From Aspergillus flavus (taxonomy: Eukaryota; Ascomycota; Eurotiomycetes; Eurotiales; Aspergillaceae), in the NCBI RefSeq assembly GCF_009017415.1, contig NC_092409.1, forward strand, positions 2,790,001 to 2,854,000: a stretch of 64,000 bases of DNA. The letters run 5' to 3'. Every line of letters begins with the position of its first letter. Positions within the stretch are counted from its first letter, which is position 1. Shown piece after piece: positions 33,040 through 44,738 of this stretch. The notes beneath the pieces are model-generated. The model saw only the letters and a program-made list of their open reading frames with translations, was not told where the DNA came from and made no database searches. The translations under genes and the position numbers were made by a program.

Positions 33040-34720
33040 ATGGGTCGCAAGCTCGGCCTCTTCCGCGCCACATACTTGGCGTCTGCCAGCTGTATGGGCT
33101 CTTTTGCATTCGCATTTGACACGGGTGTTATTAGTATGTCGGAAGCAACTGTACATACTTTGACCGAAAAAAATGTTTGTCTAACTCAATCATGCAGGTG
33201 GTGTCCTCACATTGCCATCCTTTCAGCGTGACTTCCGATATAGTACTTCGCAGAAAACGACAGTCAACTCCAACGCGGTGTCAATTCTTCAGGCTGGGGC
33301 ATTTTTCGGATGCTTCTTCACAATGCCTATAGCCTCGAAGCTGGGCCGCCGCTCTGGACTCATTCTGAGCTCACTTGTGTTCACCGTAGGGACCATCTTA
33401 CAGATTATTAATGCCCATACCCTGGGAACTTTCTACGCTGGCAGAGTGATTGCCGGACTTGGTATCGGCGCCGCCACTACGTTGATACCTATGTATGCAG
33501 CAGAAATGGCCCCTAAAGAGATTCGTGGAAGACTCGGGGCCTGTTTCCAATTGTTCTTTGCCACGGGAGTTATGGTCGCATATTGGGTTACTTACGCTGT
33601 ATCGAAGGACCAGCCAGATGCCACGAAGCAATGGCAGATTGCGTTGGGGCTGCAATTACTGCCGTCCACATTGCTTCTACTCGGCATGTGCACAGTTAAA
33701 GAGAGTGCTCGGTGGCTTGCCGCAAAGGGTAAGAAAGATAAAGCATGGGAGTCGTTGAAATGGGTTCGTGGAGGTGAAGAAACTGAGGAGCTCCAGAAGG
33801 AATTTGATGAAATCATTGCGGGGATCGAGGAAGAGGCTCGTGTCAAGGAGAGTTTCACCATCCGCGAGCTTCTTCTGCCAGTGAATCGTTATCGCATTTT
33901 CATTGCTTTTACAATTCAGCTATGCGCCCAGTTAACGGGAAACACATCGCTCGCTTACTATGCCAATCAGATCTTCGAAGCCGTGGGAGCGGAGGGCGAA
34001 GCTAAATTAGTGACCGGCTTTTTTGGCGTGGTCAAGGTAGTCGGAGTCTCTATTTTCCAACTGTTTGTTCTGGACCGTGTTGGAAGACGAGTTCCATTCA
34101 TGGTTGGAGCATTCGCAATGGGTTCGTTTATGCTCATCATTGCATGTGTTCTGGCGACCCATCCCACACAATCGGGCGGGTCCAACTCTTCGCCAACGAA
34201 AGCGGGGATCGCCATGATTATCATGACCTATGCGGAGGCCTTTAGTTTCAATATGTCCTGGGGGCCTCTCCCGTGGTTGTATGTGGGTGAGATCTTCTCT
34301 AGTCGCACACGAGAAGTGGGAGTAGCCGTCGGTGCTGCGTCGCAGTGGTTGTTCAACTTTATGATGTCGCAGATAACGCCACACGCCATCACCAACATCG
34401 GTTGGAGAATGTTCCTGATGTTTGCGATTTTCAACTATGCGATCATAGTATATTCATGGTTCTTCCTGAAAGAGGTATGTTCAAAAGTATATTTCTTTGT
34501 CTTCTTTCATTCTCTCCTAAGGGGGGGCATTCTCCAAGCTCTGGGATGTGACTCTGCCGTTTCGAAAGCCAAAGGAGAACCAGCTAATGGTCTACTCTCT
34601 ATTCAGACATCCAACCATTCATTGGAAGAAATGCAAGCAGTCTTTGGGGGAGGTGACCCCCCAAAGGAGGCCAGTCTCGCTGGAGAGAAGGGCGAAATTG
34701 ACGCCACGGTGCGACCATGA
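33040..34720 (+). CDS. MFS sugar transporter
   Basis: Three exons, 33040-33133, 33198-34474 and 34607-34720, give about 494 residues. The first join restores FDTGVISGGVLTLPSF, and the last joins FLKE to TSNHSLEEMQAVFG, the usual cytosolic end of sugar porters. The 12-helix MFS sugar-porter pattern is clear: GRRSG after helix 2, PMYAAEMAPKEIRGRLG after helix 4, PESxRW-like KESARWLA, DRVGRR and the late PWLYVGEIFSSRTRE. The family moves hexoses, pentoses, quinate or disaccharides by proton symport at the plasma membrane. The substrate is not evident: the usual helix 7 QQxxG motif is altered (QLCAQLTGNTSLAYY), which sets it apart from classical hexose carriers. No enzyme gene beside it gives a hint. 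Confidence 0.92.
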
Positions 34721-35594
34721 GTGGGACGCTTGTCCACATGACTGTTGACAGTGCGATTCCATAATCAGTACTCTTTAGGAGGGATTAGTTATAGATCAAA
34801 TTTTTTAAAAAAAAAATGCTTTAAGGAGGAGTCCCAGTGATTTTGTAGAAGCTGAATCTAACTCCTTGGCCCCTGTGCCAAAAACCGTTGGAAATAAGCA
34901 CATTGTAGATGAGCAGCAGTCCGAATGGTGGCTCACTTTGGGTGCAAGTCGACGAGGTGTGGGGAAAAGTCCCCATGGGGACCAACGCATTTCCTTTCCC
35001 TTCGCCCCTCGGCGTGTTCATCGAAAAAATTCGGGTGACTTCGAGCCAAAAAAACAAGACTAAGGGTTGCGGAGTTGAGCCAATTGGCTCGATCTGGGTT
35101 CGGGAACATGTTTAGTGTTCAGCCTAACCTAGGGACGCCTGTCCCGATGAGAAAAGGAGCAGGAACCTCCACCAGGAACGGAGACATGGCAACACCCACA
35201 TTGGCCAAGATGACCGGTACGAGGCATTTAAACGGTCTAGCCTCAACCCGGTCGGGGGAAACCCTCGTCGTCCAGGAATTAGGCTTTGGTTGTCGCACCA
35301 TATTAACCGGTGGAAATTAATGGACGTACGACTATCCCCGCAATTAGTACGAATACGTCTGGCCTCGTACCACAGGAGTTCCTCGTCGAGCGTCTACCTG
35401 CCGACACTAGTTACTGTACTTACTGCACCCCAGAAACCATATTTCTTTCCACGTTCCAACCCGCACGTGCCCATGCTTACACCATGAATTCTTTTTATAT
35501 ACTTGATCCATTCTTCTCACGCGCCGCAAGTTCGACAGTCAAAAAATCATAATCAGTAACCCAACCAGCCTGGTCATGGTCTTTCCCCCTCTCA
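34721..35594. other. Intergenic
   Basis: About 870 bases between two plus-strand genes. It contains a T6A10 run at about 34801-34816, a CCCCATGGGG palindrome near 34970-34980 and the promoter of the membrane-protein gene. Several frames are open over 34.9-35.3 kb, but their peptides look like random translations. Confidence 0.4.
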
Positions 35595-36740
35595 ATGTCT
35601 CCGTCTGAGGATCGTATCACCCGGCCCACAGATCCTGATGATCTTGTGTTGGAGGCCTGGGGACAGGGCCTCATGGTCGGTTCCCTGGTGGTGATGGCCG
35701 CGGTGACCTTTGCGAACATGAAAAGACACATTCTGTTGCATAAACTGATATTCGCCGAGGTATGTTATGATCTTGATGTGGTAGACTTGTGATCCCCGGA
35801 ACTTTCCACAGTATCCTCTGTGCGCGGAGTGCTGACGAGTCGCGATGCCATCTAGCTTATTCTCGCTATGGCCCATGGCACCTTCATCTTCCCCAAAGAA
35901 CCCGCCTACGGATGGTACCTCTCCTGCAGTGCTATCGGACTGAATGTATCCTGGACTCTACATAATGTCATTGCGTGGATGAAGAACAAGCCATTCCTGA
36001 GTCGCAGGGTTTCGCAAGCTTATATCATCACGGTCCTGCTGGTCCAGCCATACTGGGTGGTCGAAATCTACGCCAATTTCACCTACTTCAATAACATTAA
36101 TAAGATCTTCCTCACGACAAGGCCAATGGAGCCGCTCTTCCGGTAATCTCACCCTCTTCTTGCTTCCATCCACATCATGCTGATCAAGTCACAGGGACCC
36201 CTGGTGGGTCTTCACCACCTGTTCACTCTTCTACACTATTAAGCGCTTATACAATTTTGGCATCATTGAATTGGTAACTGTGAGCCCACGGTTCGGGATT
36301 ATGCTAGCATCGATGTGCCTTTCCATTGCGTTCATTATCATCGATACGTGTGTCGTTCTGAACGCTTTCCCGGCCCATACGCTACCTACTGGAGTTGAAC
36401 CATTCTGGAAGGTAAGCTCTCCATCTCAGATAATCCTCCGGTGGACAGCTACTAAATTACATTTGAACAGCTGTCATTTATCTTCAAATGTCTCTGCGAC
36501 ACCGTCATCCTCGACGACTTCAAAACAGCACTTGATCGAATGCGAAACTACTGGCTACGGAAACAGGCAAGGAATGGCGAAGTCCTTCTTCCAGAAACTC
36601 AATACGAGCCCGGCAGTCGCAGACATGAAGAGGATGACCTCGAGGCGTTTGGTAGTGGGAGACGGGGCAGTGGACTCAGAAAGCCCGATTCGGCGGTCCC
36701 GCGAGTTCACACAAGGGAAGATGTGGGTATAGCTCTTTGA
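35595..36740 (+). CDS. Multi-spanning fungal integral membrane protein of unknown function
   Basis: Four exons, 35595-35759, 35856-36142, 36195-36411 and 36471-36740, give about 312 residues. Every join keeps frame and conserved sequence: KLIFAELILAMAHG, EPLFRDPWWVFTT, EPFWKLSFIFKC. About seven hydrophobic helices are visible (for example GLMVGSLVVMAAVTF, AYIITVLLVQPYWVV, MCLSIAFIIIDTCVV). The family, found across filamentous ascomycetes, has strongly conserved HGTFIFP, GWYLS, WTLHNVIAWMKNKPFL and ILDDFKTALD motifs. It has no established function that I know of. The hydrophilic tail (residues about 255-312) is charged and variable. It follows the sugar transporter on the same strand with its own promoter. 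Confidence 0.88.
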
Positions 36741-38527
36741 TTATGCATATGTAATCCTGCATTTTGTTTGCTGATGATAATGATTAACTCGATGATATCC
36801 ACCCATTGTTTCTTTTGTTTGAAAATATACTTTGGTTAGGCGAAAATCTTAGGAGTTGATGCACTTAATTTGGTCACTGTCTGAGGTAACAAAGGTCCTT
36901 CTATCATAACGTGCCAAAAAATCCTATTAGATGATCTGCGGCGAATGATGTAAAGGTTAGATTCTTTATCTCTTTAAAATAGTATTGGCCAGCCTTAGCG
37001 TAGCCTTATGTCAAGATGCGACACAAAGACCACGCGGTAGTCAAAGAAAGCGTTCCTTCAAATAATCTGTATTAGAGGGCCTAGAACCTTTGTTTTACCT
37101 TTTTGTCCTTTTTCATTTATTTATGTTTCAAAAAAATTTGACCCGAAACTTCGACATCCCGTTTCATGTTTTCGTTTCATATTAACCGAACAAGAAGCAC
37201 TTCCTCAGGTGTTTTTAGATATGGCAAACCGCGTGACAGCGCCACCATTCTTTGTCTGAGAGAGAACCCTACGCAGATCACGGAAAGCGTTTTCAAAGTC
37301 TATCTATAAAAAGAATTCATATGCTTGGTTAATTTGATCAATGATATCCGTATAATCAAGCGACTTGCTTGCTTTCATCCTATCTGATAACCTCTGAAAA
37401 ACTGGTTTCAACTCTTGCAAGACGTTTGTTGTCTCTACTATCTATATATTGCCACAACGCTGGCTTCAATCGTTCTTAGAACTTCATAGAAACAATGAGG
37501 TGGCAAATGTTCAAAATTGAAGGCTGAAATACATCCACTAAAAAAGTAATAGGGTGACGATGAATAATTCTGCAGACAGTTGCGAGTTGCTTTTGAGACT
37601 ACTGATAATAGTGTGATGACCTTGAACTTTACCTGTCATATTCATTCGGGAATGTCGTAAGGGGTGGGTTCAGTACAATGAGATGTCTAATGATAGACTA
37701 GTCTATTGTCAATAGTCCGTTGAGAAGCATGACATGGGACGTGATACTAAACAGTAAATATGATATTGTTACGATCTCTATGTAGAATAGATAGTAGTAG
37801 GGGTGTCATCCTCCATTGTCTGACAAGCAGATACCAGCATGTGGCCACGTGTAGGGATGTTGTGCAAGTCATTAAGCTGCAGAGGTCATGACTTCACAGT
37901 GACTAGAGTTGAGTAACTTGAGATATGGAAAGTACACGGTGTACTCAAGGTACAGTACAATTGGAGGTTGACGACGTCCTTTGTCCACGTATCCTAAAGG
38001 AGCATATGGCCGGGGGGCTGAAAAATAGGGCAACTTCAAGAAAGATTACCTAACAGGGGCTTCTAGCCAATGAAACACATTTCTAGTATGTTCGGTGGAC
38101 CGCTTGCAGAAGATCCATGAACACTTTGGGGCAATTTCTACGGCAGAATACAGGGCGGTGGCCAAGGCGGATGGGTCATTCTGGTCCCTGAAAGGCGATG
38201 CACCAATCACAACGCGAGGAGTAACCTGCAGAGCGATGGCCGTACCAGCCATGCTGTCCTTTTCTCTGGCCTCAAGCATTTTAAAAAAGCTGATCTCTTC
38301 CTCTCACGTCCTTCGTTCAGCAACTTCTCTCTTTTGCCTCAACTTTCCCTTCCTTTTCCCTTCCATTCCGTCGCCTGTGGTTGGGTTCTCTTTTTCTTCC
38401 TTTTGCTTCTCTTTCTTGAATACAGGAAACTGTATTGAAGCACAAGGGATTTACTACCAACACGTCTCCCGATAATCACACGCGTGCCCCTTGGCGAAGA
38501 CCACCACTCGATATACACATAGGCACA
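36741..38527. promoter_or_regulatory. Intergenic and promoter region of the BiP gene
   Basis: About 1.8 kb. The distal 1 kb is AT-rich and featureless. The proximal part carries promoter features of a stress-inducible chaperone gene: two CCAAT boxes (near 38067 and 38203), an HSE-like TTCNNGAA (38035-38042), a UPR element match (38250-38260) and a long pyrimidine tract (about 38310-38420) before the leader. Confidence 0.6.
38250..38260 (+). promoter_or_regulatory. HacA-type unfolded-protein-response element match
   Basis: The sequence CATGCTGTCCT fits the consensus CAN(G/A)NTG(T/G)CCT, which I recall as the Aspergillus HacA binding site. It lies about 270 bases upstream of the BiP start codon, a place where such sites act in known UPR targets. 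Binding is inferred, not shown. Confidence 0.55.
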
Positions 38528-39195
38528 ATGGCGCGACTATCGAGTCGCAACGGTGCGGCCAAGCCGTTCACTGCTTGGACTACCATCTTCTACCTTCTCC
38601 TTGTTTTCATCGCGCCCCTGGCATTCTTCGGTACCGCACACGCTGAGGAGGACTCTGTCCAAGACAACTATGGAACTGTAATTGGTATTGATTTGGGAAC
38701 AACCTACTCGTATGTTCTACAGCTGTGAGACAAGATAAAGGCGTTGCAATGACTAACTCCATCAACAGTTGTGTTGGTGTGATGCAGAATGGAAAGGTCG
38801 AGATTCTCGTCAACGACCAAGGAAACCGTATCACTCCTTCCTACGTCGCTTTCACCGATGAGGAACGCCTGGTCGGTGACGCCGCTAAGAACCAATACGC
38901 CGCCAACCCCGTCAGGACCATCTTTGACATCAAGTGAGTTTCTCGGGTTGGTTCGTATCATGAATCGGTGTGCTAATGTTTCCCAGGCGTCTGATTGGTC
39001 GCAAGTACGATGACAAGGATGTCACCAAGGACACCAAGAACTTCCCCTTCAAGGTTGTCAACAAGGATGGCAAGCCTGTCGTGAAGGTTGACGTGAACAA
39101 GACCCCCAAGACCTTCACTCCTGAGGAGGTTTCCGCCATGGTCCTCGGAAAGATGAAGGAGATCGCTGAGGGCTACCTCGGAAAGTCTGTCACCC

Positions 39196-39230
<35 letters not shown>

Positions 39231-40713
39231 GCCCAGAGACAGGCTACCAAGGACGCTGGTACCATCGCCGGTCTGAACGTTCTCCGTGTTGTCAACGAAC
39301 CTACCGCCGCCGCTATCGCCTACGGATTGGACAAGACTGGTGATGAGCGCCAGGTCATCGTCTACGATCTTGGTGGTGGTACCTTCGATGTCTCCCTTCT
39401 CTCCATTGACAACGGTGTCTTCGAGGTTTTGGCTACCGCTGGTGACACTCACCTTGGTGGTGAGGACTTTGACCACCGTGTCATGGACTACTTCGTCAAG
39501 CAGTACAACAAGAAGAACAACGTTGACATCACCAAGGACCTCAAGTCCATGGGTAAGCTCAAGCGCGAAGTCGAGAAGGCCAAGCGTACTCTCTCTTCCC
39601 AGATGTCTACTCGCATTGAAATCGAGTCTTTCCACAACGGCGAGGACTTCTCTGAGACCCTCACCCGTGCTAAGTTCGAAGAGCTGAACATGGATCTGTT
39701 CAAGAAGACCCTCAAGCCCGTTGAGCAGGTGCTCAAGGACGCCAAGGTTAAGAAGTCCGAGGTTGACGACATTGTCCTTGTTGGTGGATCTACCCGTATT
39801 CCCAAGGTCCAGGCTCTTCTCGAGGAGTTCTTCGGTGGCAAGAAGGCCAGCAAGGGTATTAACCCTGATGAGGCTGTTGCTTTCGGTGCTGCCGTCCAGG
39901 GTGGTGTCCTTTCCGGTGAGGCCGGTACCGAGGATGTCGTTCTGATGGACGTCAACCCTCTTACCCTCGGTATCGAGACCACTGGCGGTGTCATGACTAA
40001 GCTCATCCCCCGTAACACCGTTATCCCTACTCGCAAGTCCCAGATCTTCTCCACCGCCGCTGATAATCAGCCTACCGTTCTTATCCAAGTTTGTAAGTTT
40101 ACCTTCTGGACGAAAGCCTTCTAGCAACCCACACTAACTGATAATAGACGAGGGCGAGCGTTCCTTGACCAAGGATAACAACCTCCTCGGCAAGTTCGAG
40201 CTTACCAGCATTCCCCCCGCTCCCCGTGGTGTTCCCCAGATTGAGGTCTCCTTCGATTTGGACGCCAACGGTATCCTGAAGGTCAGCGCCAGCGACAAGG
40301 GCACTGGCAAGGCTGAGTCCATCACCATCACCAACGACAAGGGTCGTCTCTCCCAGGAGGAGATCGACCGCATGGTCGCTGAGGCCGAAGAGTTCGCTGA
40401 GGAGGACAAGGCCATCAAGAGCAAGATCGAGGCCCGCAACTCTCTGGAGAACTATGCCTTCAGCTTGAAGAACCAGGTCAACGATGAGAACGGCTTGGGT
40501 GGCCAGATTGATGAGGACGACAAGCAGACCATCCTGGACGCCGTCAAGGAGGTCACTGACTGGCTCGAGGACAACGCTGCCGAAGCCACCACCGAGGACT
40601 TCGAGGAGCAGAAGGAGCAGCTGTCCAACGTGGCCTACCCCATCACCAGCAAGCTCTATGGCTCTGCTCCGGCTGATGAGGATGACGAGCCCTCTGGGCA
40701 TGACGAACTGTAA
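38528..40713 (+). CDS. bipA: ER lumenal Hsp70 chaperone BiP/Kar2
   Basis: Four exons, 38528-38709, 38769-38933, 38987-40092 and 40148-40713, give 672 residues. Signal peptide: a hydrophobic stretch around residues 18-38 ending TAHAEEDS. The nucleotide-binding domain shows [28 protein letters not shown] and [13 protein letters not shown]; the linker and beta-sandwich ([17 protein letters not shown]) follow. The protein ends in the ER-retention signal HDEL. Family knowledge: it binds nascent secretory proteins, drives translocation with Sec63-type J proteins, and restrains Ire1. Codon use is clearly biased to C-ending codons (GTC, ACC, AAG), the mark of a highly expressed gene. The promoter bears a HacA-site match and CCAAT boxes. 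Confidence 0.98.
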
Positions 40714-41099
40714 AATATTTAGAGGGATGTATGGAGTTTTATCTTGCTTTATTGGCTGGTTTGAATCATTTTTTATTTGACCTCGACACATGAGGTGGCA
40801 GGAATAGCATGATACCTTGAATATTATCTTACTAGCATCAATCACAACATTCTCCATCCCCAGTTGTAAATCTGTTTCAACAGGTAGAAACTAGGCTAGT
40901 CTCCCAAATGGCAGAATTCCTAACTGTTATATTGTACCTCACAAGTTTTGAGTCAAGAATGTGGCATGCAATTCAATACTGCCAATATTAAGCCGACTTC
41001 AAAAAATCCGACTTCAAAAAATCCGACTTCCCTAGTACACACTATATATATACACGAAGTAGCTGATAAACTAGCTATACAACTAAACCAACTAAGCCA
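40714..41099. other. Convergent 3' region with a short tandem repeat
   Basis: Holds the 3' ends of BiP and the DUF336 gene. A 15-bp unit (AAAAAATCCGACTTC) is repeated 2.5 times at 40993-41030. Confidence 0.6.
40993..41030 (+). repeat. 15-bp tandem repeat, 2.5 copies
   Basis: Two full identical units (41001-41015 and 41016-41030) are preceded by the last 8 bases of a third (40993-41000). Copies are perfect, so the array is young or length-variable. It lies in the convergent spacer. Confidence 0.85.
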
Positions 41100-41751
41100 T
41101 CACTGTCCACCCTGCTGGATAAACTCTTGAATGGTCTCCAAAACAACCTGATGGTCATCCTCCTGCTTCAATCCACTAACAACCACCACGCCAATAACAC
41201 CATCCACGCCCTTCACCCGCACGGGGAACGCCCCACCATGGATCGCGAAGTCATCTGCCGCCCCTCCACCACCGGTACTCGTCAAGGCGTGCTTCCTCAC
41301 AAACGCCGCCTCTACCTGATCCGCCCCCAAGCCAGTGCTCGTTAGCATCTTATTCCGCATCAGCCAGCTCGACACTCCCCACCGCAGCACGGTGTTGCGC
41401 TTCCGCCGCACCCACACCTCATTATCGGCGAAGGTCCCCGGTTCCGTGGCGGCTTGGAATACAACATGTGGCTCGGACCCGCCGGTTAGCGCAATGGAGA
41501 TGAGAGCCGGCTTGCGCTGGTCCGCGGGGAGAGAGAGGATTCGGGATCGGAGCGCGAGACCGAGCGACCAGGCTGTGTTGGAGGTGAAGGAGGGGAAGAT
41601 GACGGCGGCGGAGGACTCTTGGGCTGTGAGTTCGCGGGGCTGCGATTTTGTGTTAGTATGTGATTGTATATGGTAAATTTTGTATAGGCGTGGTGGGGAA
41701 TTGAGGGGAAGTTACATCTTTGCTCGCGGGGGCGAGGGGCTTGTCTTCCAT
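41100..41751 (-). CDS. Haem-degrading (DUF336/HbpS-like, UPF0303) domain protein
   Basis: Two exons, 41751-41716 and 41639-41100, give 191 residues; the intron has a CTAAC branch site and a GCAG acceptor. The body matches the UPF0303 branch of the HbpS/GlcG fold: AWSLGLALRSRIL, GSEPHVVFQAA, WVRRKRNTVLRWGVSSW and the glycine-rich FAIHGGAFPVRVKGVDGVIGVVVVSGL. Members are small, soluble and of unclear function; the bacterial HbpS relatives bind or degrade haem. No signal peptide. It converges on BiP. The first exon encodes only 12 residues, but the intron signals and the MEDKPLAP start make it credible. Confidence 0.85.
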
Positions 41752-42505
41752 TTTGGTGGTGTAAGGTTGTTCAATTGAGAATCTGGTATTTGTGTGTATG
41801 GAATTTGAAGATCAGTGATTGAGAAAAATTCCAGGGCTCTTTATATTTTATATAGTTATTCTGGGTGGGGATGTTCATGACCACCGATTTAGATCTCATG
41901 ACGTCGGTTCCGTAGGAGATTTAGACGTTGTGCTGGATGGACCTTCCCAATGGTTGGGTGGATTCGGTACTAAACTGCTTCTGGTTAGCGGCCATGCTAT
42001 GTCTGTTTCTGGATTGGGTTGTCTAGGACAAAATAGTCTTATGATTGAGATCCTCTACTTCAAGTTGACTTGTAGATGGCTTGCGATACTTCGGGATGTG
42101 AGACATAAATTGGAGCAATATGTCTCGGCAGAAGCTGCAGTGACGGTTTCTGTGTATTTAACTGTCCTTCCCAATTCTAGCTGACAAGACTCCGGCAGGC
42201 AATGTTCCCACTCTTGTTTCTGGGTCATCGGCCAGATGAGGAATAGTCTGCCAAAAACTCCAAGTCTTCCGATGAAGGGTCCACGGCAACTGTCGACCAA
42301 CAGGCCGAGTCGGTCGGTATCAATGGATAAAGTCTTCGCAAGCCGAAATTAAGAACCAAGGCATCGGTATGAGGTCCAATTGATCAAGACGGGCCAATAC
42401 TCTGCCGTGGATCCGTAAATTCCGGCCGAAGGAAGAAGGATACCAGTCCTGTAGCCATCCACTCCGCCGGCACATACTTTACTTCGTTGCTTCTTTGTTC
42501 GGCAT
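41752..42505. other. Divergent intergenic region
   Basis: About 750 bases between the DUF336 gene and the first tandem Zn2Cys6 regulator, holding both promoters. A plus-strand frame (41819-42184) is open for 121 codons, but its sequence does not resemble a protein and lies in promoter DNA. Confidence 0.45.
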
Positions 42506-44738
42506 ATGAGTCCGCAGTCTGGCGAAGCCCGACCTGGGCGCCCGCGGAAGGCTTGCGATTCATGTTATTTGCGTAAGGTGAGCAAGTGCTATCGGTATCC
42601 GCGACCGTTCACTCAAAGGTAGCATGGAGGTGCTGATTTGATCGTAGATTAAATGCGTTGAGAAAAGCAACGCCGCTAAATGCGATTGGTGTCTACATCA
42701 AGGGCTAGAATGCACGTATATAGGCATAGATGGTCGACGAAAGCGGAAAGCAGATGATCCTTCTGAGTAGAACAACCCCTCATGCTATCCCACAATTTTG
42801 CTGCCTCCGACGCGACTAATATCACGCTGGTAGAACTGAATATACGCAGAAACACGCACATGCTAAGATTCCTGACGAGTACGTCTCGGTGTTCCATAGT
42901 GCTCGTCGATCAGAGACGAGTGAGTAGGAATCAAGCTCTAAGATGTCGTCTATAGCAGCGGCTAATGTTATGAACAGATGGAAGCACCTCTGTTGGTGGT
43001 TATGCGAGCCATCACCTTCCTCAAGCTCAAGTTGTTGAAAGTCATGAGCTCAGTAATTATGACGGGGGCTTGAATGCTCAAGACAATAGTAGCGCATTCT
43101 TTCGATATTATGGGATCCCAGTTTTCTCCCCCATGGGGCAGAAGTGGATTCAGTCCCACCGTCGGACTTCTGAGATACTTAAGACACTTCTGTCATTTGG
43201 CCTCCCCTGGGGGAGTTATCCTTCTCACTCAACCTCAGAGCAGGAAGCAGGTGGCAAGTCATGTGGAACCCCCGTGGAATTACCCGACAGGTTCGTCACT
43301 GAAGCATGCATAGCCTTCTATAAGTGTGGTAAAGTTGGCCTGATCTACCCTATAGCCGACATGTCCCTTTTGGAGGATTCAGTGAAGACCGCCTATTCTC
43401 CTTCAAGTGATGAGTCTCCTCAAGCACTCTCCATTGCTAAAGCTTTTGTACTTTCCTTCGTTACCTTTTGCTCCGCTGCAGATCGCAGGGAGCATATGTC
43501 ATATCCAGTCGATGGTGAGCGATGTGCCTTTGAGGCTGAAAGTATGCTCTCCACTGTCCATGATCCGGCACATAGTCTTGGTAAGTTACAAGTTCTTTTG
43601 CTACTTGTAAGTGTTCCCTCCTTTAGCATCTGCTTTGAATATCAATACTCCCCCATAATACTCTCGATACACGAGCTAATCATGAAGAAGCTTCTATTTC
43701 ACTTCTCGCAGGGAAGATTAGAGCTGGCAAGAGAGCTGATGATCTCTATCGCTCGCTCAGCGAACGATCTATCTCCAGCCATGAGGCTCTCTGAACCTCC
43801 TTCGAGTCCAGAAGGAACGGTGACACCATGCTGTACTAGTTACAAAGAATCTGTCTTTCGAACCCTCTATTGGAACATCTTCATGCTCGATAAGGAATTG
43901 GCCTTCCGGACGGGTACACCAGTTCTTATGCTTGCCGAATCTTTGATACCCGCTTCACTAAACACGACGGAATCACCAAATGAGTACCTTTCAAAACTAT
44001 TGCCTACGCACGACCCTCAAAATTATCGTTCGGAATCTTCCATATCCCATTTAAAGCACAGCCTGATTATGTCAAGGGTATACTCGGAGCTTTATGGACC
44101 ACAATCTCTTAAGAAACCCGACACCGAAACACTGAGAACTATCCGCGCTCTCGACGATGAGCTAGAAGAATGGCGGCTCTCAGTGCCCAGAGCTTGTCGA
44201 CCCACCCTTCACATTTCCGATCTCCCCACACAATCCACTACAGACGTTGAACTTCTCCTGATCAATCTGAGGTATCACCACAGCCTAGGATGCATCCATC
44301 AAGCAGTGAGTCGATGCCAACCATGCGGTCCCATGACAGAGGCTCTTCGATCGAGCCTCAACCTGTCAGTTCGAGCAAGTGTTTCATCTCTGGAAATCCT
44401 GTGCGCCACACGCTTCACCCTAAATAGAGAACTCTTCTGGTAGGGTACCCTGAAACCCTAATATTTGTGCTAGGATGCACATCTGACATCTCATCAGGTT
44501 CATTTGTTTCTATCTTCTTTCGGCGATCTTAAATTTACTATGTAAGATCATCACCGAACCTTTCGATTTCGATAATCCGGAATGCATGAGGATTCTCAAG
44601 GATACACCCGTAATCCTACGTGAGATGGATACTCATCAATTGACTTCCACCGAGAGACGACATTTGGATCTTATGATTCTTCTTAGTTCGGAGCTCAGTG
44701 CTATGGTAGAGGGTAGTAGTGTTCGGAATGGTTCATAG
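42506..44738 (+). CDS. Zn2Cys6 fungal transcription factor (first of a tandem pair)
   Basis: Six exons, 42506-42577, 42648-42766, 42834-42919, 42978-43606, 43691-44439 and 44498-44738, give about 631 residues. The first intron splits the zinc cluster; splicing gives all six cysteines (Cys17, 20, 27, 36, 39, 46) in ACDSCYLRKIKC...CDWCLHQGLEC, followed by the basic GRRKRK. The fungal-specific regulatory domain spans roughly residues 150-550 (FRTLYWNIFMLDKELAFRTG; LLINLRYHHSLGCIHQAV). The last exon (FICFYLLSAILNLLCKI) completes the usual hydrophobic C-terminal helix. The acceptor of the fourth intron could lie a few codons either way; the 42834 exon start was set by frame. It is nuclear and presumably binds CGG repeats; the target is unknown. 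Another Zn2Cys6 gene follows on the same strand. Confidence 0.82.

Noticed and set aside
34840..35300. Overlapping open frames on both strands suggesting a small gene
   Set aside because: The translations share no known motif, no splice structure is needed, and both strands are equally open, as in non-coding DNA.
38973..40127. 384-codon minus-strand open frame opposite BiP
   Set aside because: It mirrors the codon-biased BiP coding strand (antisense shadow); its Leu/Val/Gly-rich translation has no protein pattern.
41819..42184. 121-codon plus-strand frame in the DUF336/regulator spacer
   Set aside because: The composition and sequence look non-coding and it occupies a divergent promoter.
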